Assembly: GCA_035476855.1 (NCBI GenBank)
Contig: DATILC010000168.1
Location: forward strand, 4,829 to 68,828
Source: Solimonas_A sp035476855
GTDB lineage: Bacteria > Pseudomonadota > Gammaproteobacteria > Nevskiales > Nevskiaceae
Reading direction: 5' to 3'
DNA length: 64,000 nucleotides
Below are positions 31,307 to 39,907 of this stretch, one piece after another. Under the pieces are notes generated by a model. The model worked only from the letters and a program-made list of their open reading frames with translations, was not told the DNA's origin and searched no databases. Numbering within the stretch: the stretch's first letter is position 1; each line of letters begins with the position of its first letter. The position numbers were made by a program, and so were the translations under genes.

Positions 31307-31381
31307 TCATCGGAAAACCCCCGGAGTGGCGCGCACAAACGCAATAGAACCCAGCGCCTGCGTAAGCAGGGCCGGGGTCAT
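31307..31381 (-). CDS. Putative 24-residue leader peptide
   Basis: A short frame reading MTPALLTQALGSIAFVRATP and ending GVFR lies in the leader of the MFS gene. Its last codons cover the CTCCGGGGGTT segment that competes with the terminator, as expected of a transcription-attenuation leader. No strong ribosome site is visible and there is no run of one amino acid, so this is a candidate only. Confidence 0.35.
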   Translation of the reverse strand: MTPALLTQALGSIAFVRATPGVFR

Positions 31382-31505
31382 ACCGCGATGGTGTTTGGCG
31401 CAACGGTTCACGGGGTGTACCTGATTTGAGGCGCGAATCCTGCGCCCGCTCTCCGGGGCTTGTCAACGCCGGCCGGTGCGGGGCGTCGTGCAGGACGACG
31501 CTGCA

Positions 31506-32249
31506 TCAGCGTGCACCGTAGCCACCATCCACCGCCAGCATGTGCCCGTGCACAAAACTGGCCGATTCCGAGCAAAGCCAGACCACTGCCTTGGCAACCT
31601 CCTGCGCCGAACCAGCCCGGTTGATCGGTGCGCCAGCGATGAAGGCCCTGGGATCGGGGCTGCGCGCCAGTATCTGCAGGCCCATGCCTGCCTCGATCAG
31701 ACCCGGACAGACTGCGTTGATCCGGACGTTGCGCTCGGCATAGGACATCGCCGCCGACTTGGTCAGGCCGCAGATGCCGTGCTTGGTCGCGGTGTAAGGC
31801 GTGTTGATCCCGCCACCTACGCCGAAGATGGAGGAGTTGTTGACGATGCAGCCGCCGCCCTGCTCCAGCATGGCCAGGATTTCATACTTCATGCACAGGA
31901 ATGTGCCGGTCAGATTGGTGCTGAGCACGCGTGCCCAGTCATCTTCGCAAACCTCGGCCAGCGGAACGCGCTTTGCCGACACGCCTGCGTTGTTGAATGC
32001 GGCATCGATGCGGCCGAAACGCCTGCGCACATCGCCAATCATCTCGTGGACCTGCTCCCGGCAGGCAATATCGACGATATAGGCCTGCGCCTCGCCGCCA
32101 GCCTTGCGCACCTCCGTCGTGGTCTGCTCGGCGGCTTCGGCGTTGCTGTCGCAGACAGCGACGCGATAGCCCGCCCTGGCGAACTCCAGGCAGGCCGCCC
32201 GGCCGATTCCTCCGCCGCCGCCAGTGACCAGTGCCGCGAGCGCTGACAT
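31506..32249 (-). CDS. SDR-family oxidoreductase
   Basis: A classical short-chain dehydrogenase of 247 residues. It shows TGGGGGIGRA (about 9-18), NNAG, NNSSIFGVGGGINTPYTATKHG with the Ser and Tyr-x-x-x-Lys, and the C-terminal DGGYGAR. The Asp after the second strand (VCDSN) suggests NAD preference. It lies 81 bases downstream of serine hydrolase 1 on the same strand, at the edge of the D-peptide island. It may process a hydroxy or keto acid released there. Confidence 0.87.
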   Translation of the reverse strand: MSALAALVTGGGGGIGRAACLEFARAGYRVAVCDSNAEAAEQTTTEVRKAGGEAQAYIVDIACREQVHEMIGDVRRRFGRIDAAFNNAGVSAKRVPLAEVCEDDWARVLSTNLTGTFLCMKYEILAMLEQGGGCIVNNSSIFGVGGGINTPYTATKHGICGLTKSAAMSYAERNVRINAVCPGLIEAGMGLQILARSPDPRAFIAGAPINRAGSAQEVAKAVVWLCSESASFVHGHMLAVDGGYGAR

Positions 32250-32330
32250 GCTGATTCTTCTCCCTGCTTGAACTGCCACAGCTGATTCCAGAGGCGCGAG
32301 TGGTGCGCCGGCCAGCCTGAAGCGGTGCGG

Positions 32331-33995
32331 TCAGCCGATGCGATCGAAACGCAGGTTTCGGACGCGATCCATGCTGATCCAGAACCCGGTGACCTTGCCG
32401 TCCTTGCGATCGACCACGAGCGAGGCGAAGGTCGGCAGCGGCTGTGCCGGGATACTGTGGAAAGTGCCGCAACCGAGAACGTCGGCGGACAGCGGCTCCA
32501 GCTCCCAGCGCGCCATGCCCACCTCCGGCAGGAAGTCGACGAACAGCTTGCCCTCCCTGAGCACGATCTCCAGCTCCGCCCCGAACCCGGCAAGGCGGTA
32601 ACGCCCGGCCAGTGCGGGCGCCAGCTCCTCCACCGTCGGCGGTGTGTCCGGGAGGCGCTCGAAGCACTCCCGTTCGCCGGCGATATGCACCTCCAGCATG
32701 GCGGGCGGTGTGCTGCTGTCCGGCAGTGTGCGGATCTCGATCCGGCTCATGGGCCCGTCAGGCAGGGCCAGGCCGTCACCCGCCTTCTGCAGGAGGCCCG
32801 CTGGTGCGTTGTAGATGGACAGCAGTAACTCCGGGGCTCCGGTCGGAGTCTGCCGGGTCGTGATCGACAGCGGCGTGCGGGACTGCCGGCTGTACCAGCG
32901 ACCCAGGACCGACGGGAAGTCCGCAGCCGGGGCCGGCTTTGCCGGAGGCGTCAGGCCTTCGCCTTCGAGCACGGCATCGACCACCTTGAAGGCAAGCGCT
33001 GGCGCGGACGCGTCCATGCGGTTGGCCATGATCACGATGTCCAGCTCATGTTCCGGCACCGTCAGCATCTGGCATTGCGAGCCGAACGTGGCGCCGGCAT
33101 GGTGAATCGCCTCGATGCCGCGATAGCTGTCGCGCGCGATGCCCAGGCAATAGCCGGCCTGCAGGCCGCTGCGATAGGTCTGGCACTCGAGCATCCGCGT
33201 CCAGGTTGCGTCGCTGCCCAGCTTCTTATGCGGCCCGCGCAGGTGCGCGACCCAGGCCAGCATGTCGTCGATCGTGGAAATCATGCCGCCCGAACCCAGC
33301 ACTTCGTCGGTCGGATAGATGCCGCGGCGCCAACGGCCGTCGGGCAGGGGCATGTGCAGCGTCGCCATGTTCGGCACGATGTCCATGTCGCTGCGCAGCA
33401 GTGCGGTGTCGTTCATGCCCAGGGGTGCGAAAACACGCCGGGCCATGAACTCCTCCCAGCTCAGACCCGAGACGCGCTCCGTGACCAGGGTCAGCAGGAG
33501 ATAGCCTGCGTTGCTGTAGGCCATGCGCGTACCCGGCGCGAAGTTGAGATCGGTGAAGCGCGCCAGGAGCTGCAGCCCTCCCCCTGCCGGCATGTGGCCA
33601 TAGTTGCCGCGGTTCAGGAAAAAGGCCGCGAACATCGGATCGCGCAGGCCACCGGTGTGATGCATGAGTTGCAGCAGGGTGGGCTCGCCGGAGATGTTGG
33701 TCAGCTCCGGCAGGTAACTTCGCACCGGCTGGCTGATGTCGAGCTTGCCCTCTTCAGCCAGCAGCATGATGCCGAAACTGCAGAAGTGCTTGGTGGTGGA
33801 GCCGATGCGCATGCGAGTGGCCGGCGTATTGGCCGTGGCATGCTCGATGCTCGACAGCCCGAAGCCGCGGCGATAGATCACCTTGCCCCGATGCGACAGG
33901 CCCACGACGAGGCCCGGTGCGTCACCGCGGTTCCACGGCTTGAACAGCTCATCAAGCTTCTGGATCGTGGTGAGTGCAGCTGCAGTGGTGGTCAT
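32331..33995 (-). CDS. Serine hydrolase 1, beta-lactamase fold, D-aminopeptidase/MlrB type
   Basis: Family S12/class C beta-lactamase fold, 554 residues. The nucleophile motif S66-T-T-K69 lies in RIGSTTKHF, and the second motif is Y160-S-N162 in AYSNAGYL. HHAG near 300 occupies the third-motif region. After the catalytic domain come about 190 residues of C-terminal beta-rich domain, as in D-aminopeptidase (DAP). No signal peptide is present, so it is cytoplasmic. Two paralogues lie at 50541 and 53283. It is divergent from dgcN copy 1. Stereospecific hydrolysis of D-residue peptides is inferred from family and neighbours. Confidence 0.85.
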   Translation of the reverse strand: MTTTAAALTTIQKLDELFKPWNRGDAPGLVVGLSHRGKVIYRRGFGLSSIEHATANTPATRMRIGSTTKHFCSFGIMLLAEEGKLDISQPVRSYLPELTNISGEPTLLQLMHHTGGLRDPMFAAFFLNRGNYGHMPAGGGLQLLARFTDLNFAPGTRMAYSNAGYLLLTLVTERVSGLSWEEFMARRVFAPLGMNDTALLRSDMDIVPNMATLHMPLPDGRWRRGIYPTDEVLGSGGMISTIDDMLAWVAHLRGPHKKLGSDATWTRMLECQTYRSGLQAGYCLGIARDSYRGIEAIHHAGATFGSQCQMLTVPEHELDIVIMANRMDASAPALAFKVVDAVLEGEGLTPPAKPAPAADFPSVLGRWYSRQSRTPLSITTRQTPTGAPELLLSIYNAPAGLLQKAGDGLALPDGPMSRIEIRTLPDSSTPPAMLEVHIAGERECFERLPDTPPTVEELAPALAGRYRLAGFGAELEIVLREGKLFVDFLPEVGMARWELEPLSADVLGCGTFHSIPAQPLPTFASLVVDRKDGKVTGFWISMDRVRNLRFDRIG

Positions 33996-34252
33996 CGGCG
34001 AACGGTTCTCTTGGCGGCGCGCATGGCTGTCAGTGCGATCGAGTGTGCGTTGCCGCCGGATTTGCGGGCATCCATGAAAACACCGGATTCAGCCGGAGGC
34101 GGCTCGACGGGATGCGCCCCGCCCCATCCGTGGAACGACCGGCAGCTACCCGCCAGCACCTGATGCGGGAGAGTCAAACCCGGTGATTTTGCTGATAGGC
34201 GGTGCTGGACCTTGTTGGTCTACTACGTTCACGAATCCCACGGGCTCATTCC
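33996..34252. promoter_or_regulatory. Divergent control region, serine hydrolase 1 / dgcN copy 1
   Basis: This 257-bp gap holds two copies of a motif shared across the island. ATGAAAACACCGG (34074-34086; CCGGTGTTTTCAT on the minus strand) faces the serine hydrolase. CCCGGTGATTTTGC (34179-34192) faces dgcN. No -10/-35 pair stands out. Confidence 0.45.
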
Positions 34253-35299
34253 ATGAACGTCTCCTCCGTCACCCATTCCAACAACACCACCGTGGTGACG
34301 CTGCGCAGTCCCTACCTGCTGTTCCTCGGCGAGGCCGACATCGACCAGCGCGCCAAGACCGCCTTCGGCTTGCGCGACTGGGCGCCCGGACGCTGCCTCG
34401 GCCAACTGCGGCTGCCGGCCTGCAATGTCACGCTCGGCCTGCCCGACATGACGCCGGCGGAAGCCGCGGCCAAGGGCGGCGGCTCGCTGGTCGTCGGAGT
34501 TGCCCCCAAGGGCGGGCGCATCGCCGAAAACTGGATTCCGGTGCTGCGCGCAGCGGTTGATGCCGGCCTCGACGTCGTCAGCGGCATGCACGATTCGCTG
34601 TCCGACGTTCCCGGCCTTGCAGCGCTCGCGCAAGCCAGGGGCGTGCGCCTGGTCGACGTGCGCAACCCGCCCCCCGGCCTGCCCACCGGCACCGGCCGCA
34701 AGCGCAGCGGCAAGCGTCTGCTCACGGTCGGCACCGACTGTGCGCTTGGCAAGAAGTACACCGCGCTGGCCATCGCAAACGCGATGCGCGAGCGCGGCTT
34801 CAGCGCGGATTTCCGCGCCACCGGCCAGACCGGCATCATGATTTCCGGCTCCGGGCTGCCGATGGATGCGGTGGTTGCCGACTTCAGCGCGGGTGCTGCC
34901 GAGGTGCTCTCGCCGGACGCCGCAGCTGACCACTGGGACATCGTCGAAGGCCAGGGCTCGCTGTTCCATCCCGCCTACGGCGGCGTCACGCTGGGCCTGC
35001 TGCACGGCTCGCAGCCGGATGCCATCGTGCTTTGCCACGACCCCGCGATCACGCGTATCAAGTCCTTGCCGGACTTCCCCACGCCGAGCCTCGAGGTCGC
35101 GGCGCAGGCCTACCTGCAGGCCGGCGCGCTCACCAATCCCGGCATCCGGCTGGTAGGCGTGAGCCTGATCACCCAGAAAATGGACGAAGCCACCCGCCGG
35201 CGCACGCTCGCCGATGCCGAGCAACGCCTCGGCGTGCCGGCCTTCGATCCGCTCAGGACGCCGCTGCAGCCCCTGATCGATCGCATGCTCGCGGCATGA
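34253..35299 (+). CDS. dgcN: DgcN-like D-glutamate N-acetyltransferase (DUF1611), copy 1
   Basis: The 348 residues match DUF1611, whose characterised member DgcN acetylates D-glutamate on nitrogen as the first step of D-Glu use. A P-loop-like motif GTDCALGKKYT (160-170) and the family block DHWDIVEGQGSLFHPAYGGVTL are clear. ATG 34253 follows a leader with the island motif. Its stop overlaps the start of the adjoining dgcA-type gene (ATGA), so the pair is translationally coupled. A second copy lies at 48460, from which this one has clearly diverged. D-Glu as substrate is an inference from the family. Confidence 0.85.
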   Translation: MNVSSVTHSNNTTVVTLRSPYLLFLGEADIDQRAKTAFGLRDWAPGRCLGQLRLPACNVTLGLPDMTPAEAAAKGGGSLVVGVAPKGGRIAENWIPVLRAAVDAGLDVVSGMHDSLSDVPGLAALAQARGVRLVDVRNPPPGLPTGTGRKRSGKRLLTVGTDCALGKKYTALAIANAMRERGFSADFRATGQTGIMISGSGLPMDAVVADFSAGAAEVLSPDAAADHWDIVEGQGSLFHPAYGGVTLGLLHGSQPDAIVLCHDPAITRIKSLPDFPTPSLEVAAQAYLQAGALTNPGIRLVGVSLITQKMDEATRRRTLADAEQRLGVPAFDPLRTPLQPLIDRMLAA

Positions 35300-36279
35300 A
35301 GGAGAAGCTCAAGATACGGCGGCGCAGCTGGCGGCTGAAGGAGCCCTTCGTCATCGCGCGCGGAACGCGCACGGTGGCAACCAGCGTCGCTGTCGAACTG
35401 CAGGCCGGCGGCCATGTCGGGCGTGGCGAGGCAGCGGGTGTTGCCTATCGCGGCGAGACGCCGGAATCGATGACGGCGCAGATCGAACAGGTTCGCCGGG
35501 CCGTGGAGTCCGGGGTCACGCAACGCGAGTTGCTGCAGCTGCTTCCCCCCGGCGGTGCACGCAATGCGGTCGATGCCGCGCTCTGGGACCTGCAGGCGAA
35601 GCAGACCGGCGTGCGCGCCTGGACGCGCGCGGGCTTGCCGCACGGCGGCCCGGTACAGAGCGCGGTCACCATCGGCATCCGCAGTCCTGAGGCATTCGAC
35701 ACGGCGGCGCGCAGCCTGGCCGATCATCCCTGGCTCAAGATCAAGGTCGATCGCAACGATCCGGTCGCCGCCGTCGCCGCCGTGCGGCGCGGGGCGCCGC
35801 ATGCTCGCCTGATCGTCGACGCCAACCAGTCCTGGAAGCTCGAGGATCTCGCGAGATTTGCTCCGGCCTTGCTGAAGTACAAGGTGGACCTGCTGGAGCA
35901 GCCGCTTGCAGCTGATGGTGATGAGGAGCTGTCAAAGGGCTGCAGCCCGATTCCGCTCTGCGCCGACGAGTCGATCAACACCATCGAGGACCTGCCGCGT
36001 CTGGTCGGGCGCTACGACTACATCAACATCAAGCTCGACAAGGCCGGCGGCCTCACCGCCGCGCTGGAACTCGCGGATGCCGCGCAGCGCTCGGGCTTGC
36101 GTCTGATGAGCGGCTGCATGATCGGGGCCTCGCTGGCGATGGCGCCGGCGATGTTGCTCGGACAACTCTGCGAGATCAATGATCTCGATGGCGCCTTCCT
36201 GCTCGCCGAGGACTGGCCGGACGGCATCGTCTACGAGCGCGGCAACATGCTGCCGCCATGGCCGGCGTTCTGGGGCTGA
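35296..36279 (+). CDS. dgcA: DgcA-like N-acetyl-D-glutamate racemase, enolase superfamily, copy 1
   Basis: An enolase-superfamily enzyme of 327 residues. The catalytic set is visible: K148-I-K150 (WLKIKVD), metal ligands D175 (VDANQ), E201 (LLEQP) and D224 (CADES), and the second-side Lys in INIKLDKAGG (246-249). DgcA racemises N-acetyl-D-Glu to N-acetyl-L-Glu. The close relative L-Ala-D/L-Glu epimerase is the alternative, but coupling to dgcN favours DgcA. The frame upstream to 35032 overlaps dgcN and is rejected. A TonB receptor follows. Confidence 0.85.
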   Translation: MKEKLKIRRRSWRLKEPFVIARGTRTVATSVAVELQAGGHVGRGEAAGVAYRGETPESMTAQIEQVRRAVESGVTQRELLQLLPPGGARNAVDAALWDLQAKQTGVRAWTRAGLPHGGPVQSAVTIGIRSPEAFDTAARSLADHPWLKIKVDRNDPVAAVAAVRRGAPHARLIVDANQSWKLEDLARFAPALLKYKVDLLEQPLAADGDEELSKGCSPIPLCADESINTIEDLPRLVGRYDYINIKLDKAGGLTAALELADAAQRSGLRLMSGCMIGASLAMAPAMLLGQLCEINDLDGAFLLAEDWPDGIVYERGNMLPPWPAFWG

Positions 36280-36365
36280 TCCGGATGTTCGTCAAAGCGG
36301 CCCGGCCACCGGGATCTGACTCAAGTAATCTGCGCCTTTACGGCTATCCGCCACGGCGCGGTTCA

Positions 36366-36377
36366 GGTGATATCACC
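36366..36377. promoter_or_regulatory. Palindrome upstream of TonB receptor 1
   Basis: GGTGATATCACC is a perfect 12-bp palindrome 80-91 bases upstream of the receptor start codon. It shares GGTGAT with the motif near dgcN copy 1 and is a candidate operator. Confidence 0.4.
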
Positions 36378-36456
36378 GACTCAATTCATCCGGGCATCCA
36401 TGAATAATCAGGTGACCGAACTGCAACGCGCAGTCCATATCCCCGAGGGGCTGTTC

Positions 36457-38952
36457 ATGATCAAACTCTGCTCTCGATGCCTCTGGGTCCTGCTCTGGTT
36501 GACGTCGCTGGAGCTCCGGGCCCAGTCCGAGCAGCCACCGCCGGTTGCTGAGGCTGCGCCAGTCGCCGAACCTGCCGGCACGACAGCTGAGGATGAAGAC
36601 ACGCTGCAGTCGCTGCTGGACGACTTCGACAGCACGCCGCAGGAGGAGGGCGCAGCGCCGGAACCCGCGGATGCTGCCGGCGATACGCCTGCCGAGGCGC
36701 CGGTGCAGCAGGACGTTGCCGCTCCGGCCGCTGCCGAAGAACTTCCCGTCATCCGGCTGCAGGAGAAGCAGGCAGCTGCCCCCGTCCTCAAGGAAGCCGC
36801 ACCCAGATCGCCCCAGCTCGAGGAAATCGTGGTGACCGCCACCAAGCGTTCCCAGGTCGCGCGCGACATTCCCAGCAGCATGTCGGTGCAGAGCGGCGAA
36901 AAGCTGGAGCAGCTCGGCATCCGCAAGGTCAAGGACATCTTCACGCTGATCCCCGGCGTCAACCTGCAGGACGAGATCGCCGGCCAGCAGCGCAAGATCT
37001 CGGTGCGCGGCGTGGGGCCGGACACCGGCACCAACCAGACGGTCGGCACGGTGCTGGGCGATGTGCCGATCTCCGATCCCTATGGCGCCACCACCATCGT
37101 CGATCCCAACCCCTGGGACATGCGCACGGTCGAGGTACTCAAGGGACCGCAGGGCTCGCTGTTCGGCGCCACCTCGCTGGCGGGACTGATCCGCTACGTC
37201 CCCAACGCGCCCGAGCTGGAGGTCTGGAAGGGCAAGGCCTTCTACGACTACACCACGGTGGATCGCGGCGGCTCGGCGCCTGCCTTCGGCGGCGCGCTCA
37301 ATGTGCCGGTGGGCGACAGCGTCGCCTTGCGGCTCGCCGGCATCTACCAGAACTCGCCGGGGGTGATCGACAGCGACAACCCCTCGCGCCGGGAAGAGGA
37401 TGTCGACTCGGCCCACAGCTGGAGCGGTCGCGCGATGGCGCTATGGCAGCCAAGCGAAGAGCTCAGCATCAACGCCATGTATTTGAAGGATCGTCGTGTT
37501 TCGGACGACATCAACATCGTCACCTTCCCGGAGCCCAGCTATTCGCGCGAGGACGCGCCGCAGGCCTCGCCCTCGGCCAACGGCTTCACCCTGGCCACGC
37601 TGGACATCCGCTACGCCTTCGACTGGGCCACGCTGGCCTCGATCAGCGGCTATCAGGAGAAGAACAGCTACAACGACATCGATACCAGCTATCTGGCGCA
37701 ACCGATTGCGCAGGCCGGGGTGAGCTTCCTGCATGCCCAGCGCCAGGTGGATACGCATGGCCTGATGCAGGAGCTGCGGCTGACCTCGCCGGACGACGGC
37801 GACCTGACCTGGCTCGGCGGCGTCTACTTCAGCAGCTTCAGCCAGGCCATCGTGTCGGACCTGTACCTGGAGGGCACCAGCATCCTGGGGCCGCTCGCAG
37901 CGCTGCTGCCTCCGCCGCTGAGCGGGCTCATCTCGGAGAACGGCGTCTCCCTTGCCCGCGCCGGCTACGATCCGCTGGAGGCCAATGAGCTGGCGATCTA
38001 TGGCGAGGCGAACTATGACTTCAGCGACAGCTTGCGCCTGACGCTGGGCAGCCGCCTGTACAAGACGACCGTGGAAGGCACCTTCAAGTCCAGCGGCGCT
38101 TCCAGTGGCAACAACGGCAAGAACACGGGCACGACCGAAAAGGGCTGGAGCCCCAAGATCGCGATCACCTGGCGCCCCTGGGACGACATCATGTTCTACG
38201 GCAACATCTCGCGCGGCTTCCAGTTCGGCGGCTTCAACCTGCCGACCATTTCGACCGGACAGACCCCGCTGACCTTCGAGTCCAGCAGCCTGTGGAACTA
38301 TGAAATCGGCGCGCGCACCGACTGGTTCGATCGCACGCTGCGTCTCGACATCACCGCCTTCTTCCTGGACTGGACCAATCCGCAGGTCAGGCAGGTGGGC
38401 CCGGGCGGCCTGAGCGCCTACGTCGACAACGTCGGCGCCACGCACAACATCGGCGTGGAGGGAACCCTCAGCTGGGCCACGCCGATCGAAGGCCTGATCA
38501 TCGAACAGACCGGCTCCTACATCGAGGCGCGCACCAGCGAGCCGTTCCAGGATGTCTCAGGCGAGGAAATCCCCGAAGGCACCCTGATGCCCAGCGCGCC
38601 GCGGGTGCAGGCGGTGACCACGCTCAGCTACAGCCGCCCCTTCGGCCCTTGGCTGACCCAGGCCTCGCTGATCAATTCCTTCCAGGACACGGCGTTCACC
38701 AGCATCGACCACAGCACCGAGGTCGGCGGCTACAACCTGCTCGGCTTCACCTTCAACCTCACACGCAACGACCTGAGCTGGACTCCGTCGATCACCCTGT
38801 CGGTCAACAACATCATGAACGAGCAAAAGCTGGCAGCCGGATTCGGCCCCGCGGGCGGCGACGTGGGCCCGCTGGGCCGCATCGTCGCCGATTCCTCCTA
38901 CGTCTATACCCAGCCTCGCTCCATCATCCTGCGCGGCGCCATCGAGTTCTGA
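36457..38952 (+). CDS. TonB-dependent outer-membrane receptor 1
   Basis: A ligand-gated outer-membrane importer powered by TonB/ExbBD. It has 831 residues from the ATG at 36457, which follows GAGG and begins a signal peptide ending LELRAQ. An unusual acidic, Pro/Ala-rich stretch (about 24-120), including TLQSLLDDFDS, precedes the TonB box EEIVVTA (122-128). The plug shows VKDIFTLIPGVNLQDEIAG and EVLKGPQGSLFGA, and the barrel ends PRSIILRGAIEF. It is paralogous to the receptor at 54991, including the N-terminal extension. Its place after dgcA suggests uptake of the peptide substrate. Confidence 0.92.
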   Translation: MIKLCSRCLWVLLWLTSLELRAQSEQPPPVAEAAPVAEPAGTTAEDEDTLQSLLDDFDSTPQEEGAAPEPADAAGDTPAEAPVQQDVAAPAAAEELPVIRLQEKQAAAPVLKEAAPRSPQLEEIVVTATKRSQVARDIPSSMSVQSGEKLEQLGIRKVKDIFTLIPGVNLQDEIAGQQRKISVRGVGPDTGTNQTVGTVLGDVPISDPYGATTIVDPNPWDMRTVEVLKGPQGSLFGATSLAGLIRYVPNAPELEVWKGKAFYDYTTVDRGGSAPAFGGALNVPVGDSVALRLAGIYQNSPGVIDSDNPSRREEDVDSAHSWSGRAMALWQPSEELSINAMYLKDRRVSDDINIVTFPEPSYSREDAPQASPSANGFTLATLDIRYAFDWATLASISGYQEKNSYNDIDTSYLAQPIAQAGVSFLHAQRQVDTHGLMQELRLTSPDDGDLTWLGGVYFSSFSQAIVSDLYLEGTSILGPLAALLPPPLSGLISENGVSLARAGYDPLEANELAIYGEANYDFSDSLRLTLGSRLYKTTVEGTFKSSGASSGNNGKNTGTTEKGWSPKIAITWRPWDDIMFYGNISRGFQFGGFNLPTISTGQTPLTFESSSLWNYEIGARTDWFDRTLRLDITAFFLDWTNPQVRQVGPGGLSAYVDNVGATHNIGVEGTLSWATPIEGLIIEQTGSYIEARTSEPFQDVSGEEIPEGTLMPSAPRVQAVTTLSYSRPFGPWLTQASLINSFQDTAFTSIDHSTEVGGYNLLGFTFNLTRNDLSWTPSITLSVNNIMNEQKLAAGFGPAGGDVGPLGRIVADSSYVYTQPRSIILRGAIEF

Positions 38953-38954
38953 GC

Positions 38955-39851
38955 ATGGACAACACCCACGAAGCGCCGATGATCGAAGATCGTCACCTCA
39001 CGGTGGACAAGCACCTGCTGCACATCCACAGCGGCGGCGTGACCAGCAAGCTTCCGACCATCGTCCTGGAAGCGGGATGCGGCTGCACCCTGCAAACCTG
39101 GCATACGATCGAACAGGCGCTGGGTGCGCAGACGCGCGTTCTCGCTTACGAGCGCGCCGGTGTCGGCAGCAGCGACTGCAAGGTCGACAGCACGAGCGCC
39201 GCAGCTGTCGCGCAGCGCCTGGCGTCGCTGCTGCAGGCCACGCAGACCCCCACGCCGGTGATCCTGGTCGGCCATTCCCTCGGCGGACTGTATTCCCGCT
39301 ACTTCGCCGCGACCCGGCCGGAGCAGGTTGCCGGCCTGGTACTGCTCGACGCCTCGCCGGAAGACCTGCCCACCCCCCGCAGCTACTCCTGGAAACCCCG
39401 GATCCTGATGTGGCTGCTGCACGGCCTCGCGAGACTGCGCGTGATCCAGCCACTGGCCGCTCTCCTGAGCAAGCCGGGCACCGATCTCGCAGCACTGAAG
39501 CACCATCTGAACACCATAGGCCGGTTCCGGCATGTGAAGACTGCCTTGATGGAGATCGGTGCGAAGGCGGACATCCAGGCTGAAGTCGCCAGGCTCTCAC
39601 TGGCAGCACAGTTGCCGGTCCTCGCCGTGAGCGCCGGAGCCATGCCACCCGGCGCGCCCCAGGAGCAACACGACGCGGTTCAACGCAGCCATGACAAGCT
39701 GGCCGCTGCCGGGGCGCCGCCCTACAGCCGCCACTTCCGCGTCGAAGGCGCCACCCACATGTCGCTGCTGACGGATCCGCAGTACGCCGCGGTGGTGGCG
39801 AAGCAGGTGCTGGATTTCGCAAGGCAGATCCAGCAAAAGACTGGCGCCTGA
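38955..39851 (+). CDS. Alpha/beta hydrolase 1
   Basis: The 298 residues include the nucleophile elbow GHSLGG (about 103-108), an oxyanion-side LEAGCGCTLQTW, the acid LLDASPED region and a C-terminal His in EGATHMSLL. No signal peptide is seen. It lies 2 bases after the TonB receptor stop and must be cotranscribed with it. A homologous gene follows the other TonB receptor (57486). An ester or amide substrate is possible; an amidase or lactonase opening an imported compound is a reasonable guess. Confidence 0.85.
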   Translation: MDNTHEAPMIEDRHLTVDKHLLHIHSGGVTSKLPTIVLEAGCGCTLQTWHTIEQALGAQTRVLAYERAGVGSSDCKVDSTSAAAVAQRLASLLQATQTPTPVILVGHSLGGLYSRYFAATRPEQVAGLVLLDASPEDLPTPRSYSWKPRILMWLLHGLARLRVIQPLAALLSKPGTDLAALKHHLNTIGRFRHVKTALMEIGAKADIQAEVARLSLAAQLPVLAVSAGAMPPGAPQEQHDAVQRSHDKLAAAGAPPYSRHFRVEGATHMSLLTDPQYAAVVAKQVLDFARQIQQKTGA

Positions 39852-39907
39852 GGCGCAAGTCGACCGGGATCGTTACGGGACTTTCGGCTTCGGGCCCGAG
39901 GCCGTGA

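Noticed and set aside
35296..36279. L-Ala-D/L-Glu epimerase of murein recycling
   Set aside because: The enolase-superfamily motifs would allow it, but translational coupling to dgcN in both copies favours N-acetyl-D-Glu racemase. Kept only as the alternative.
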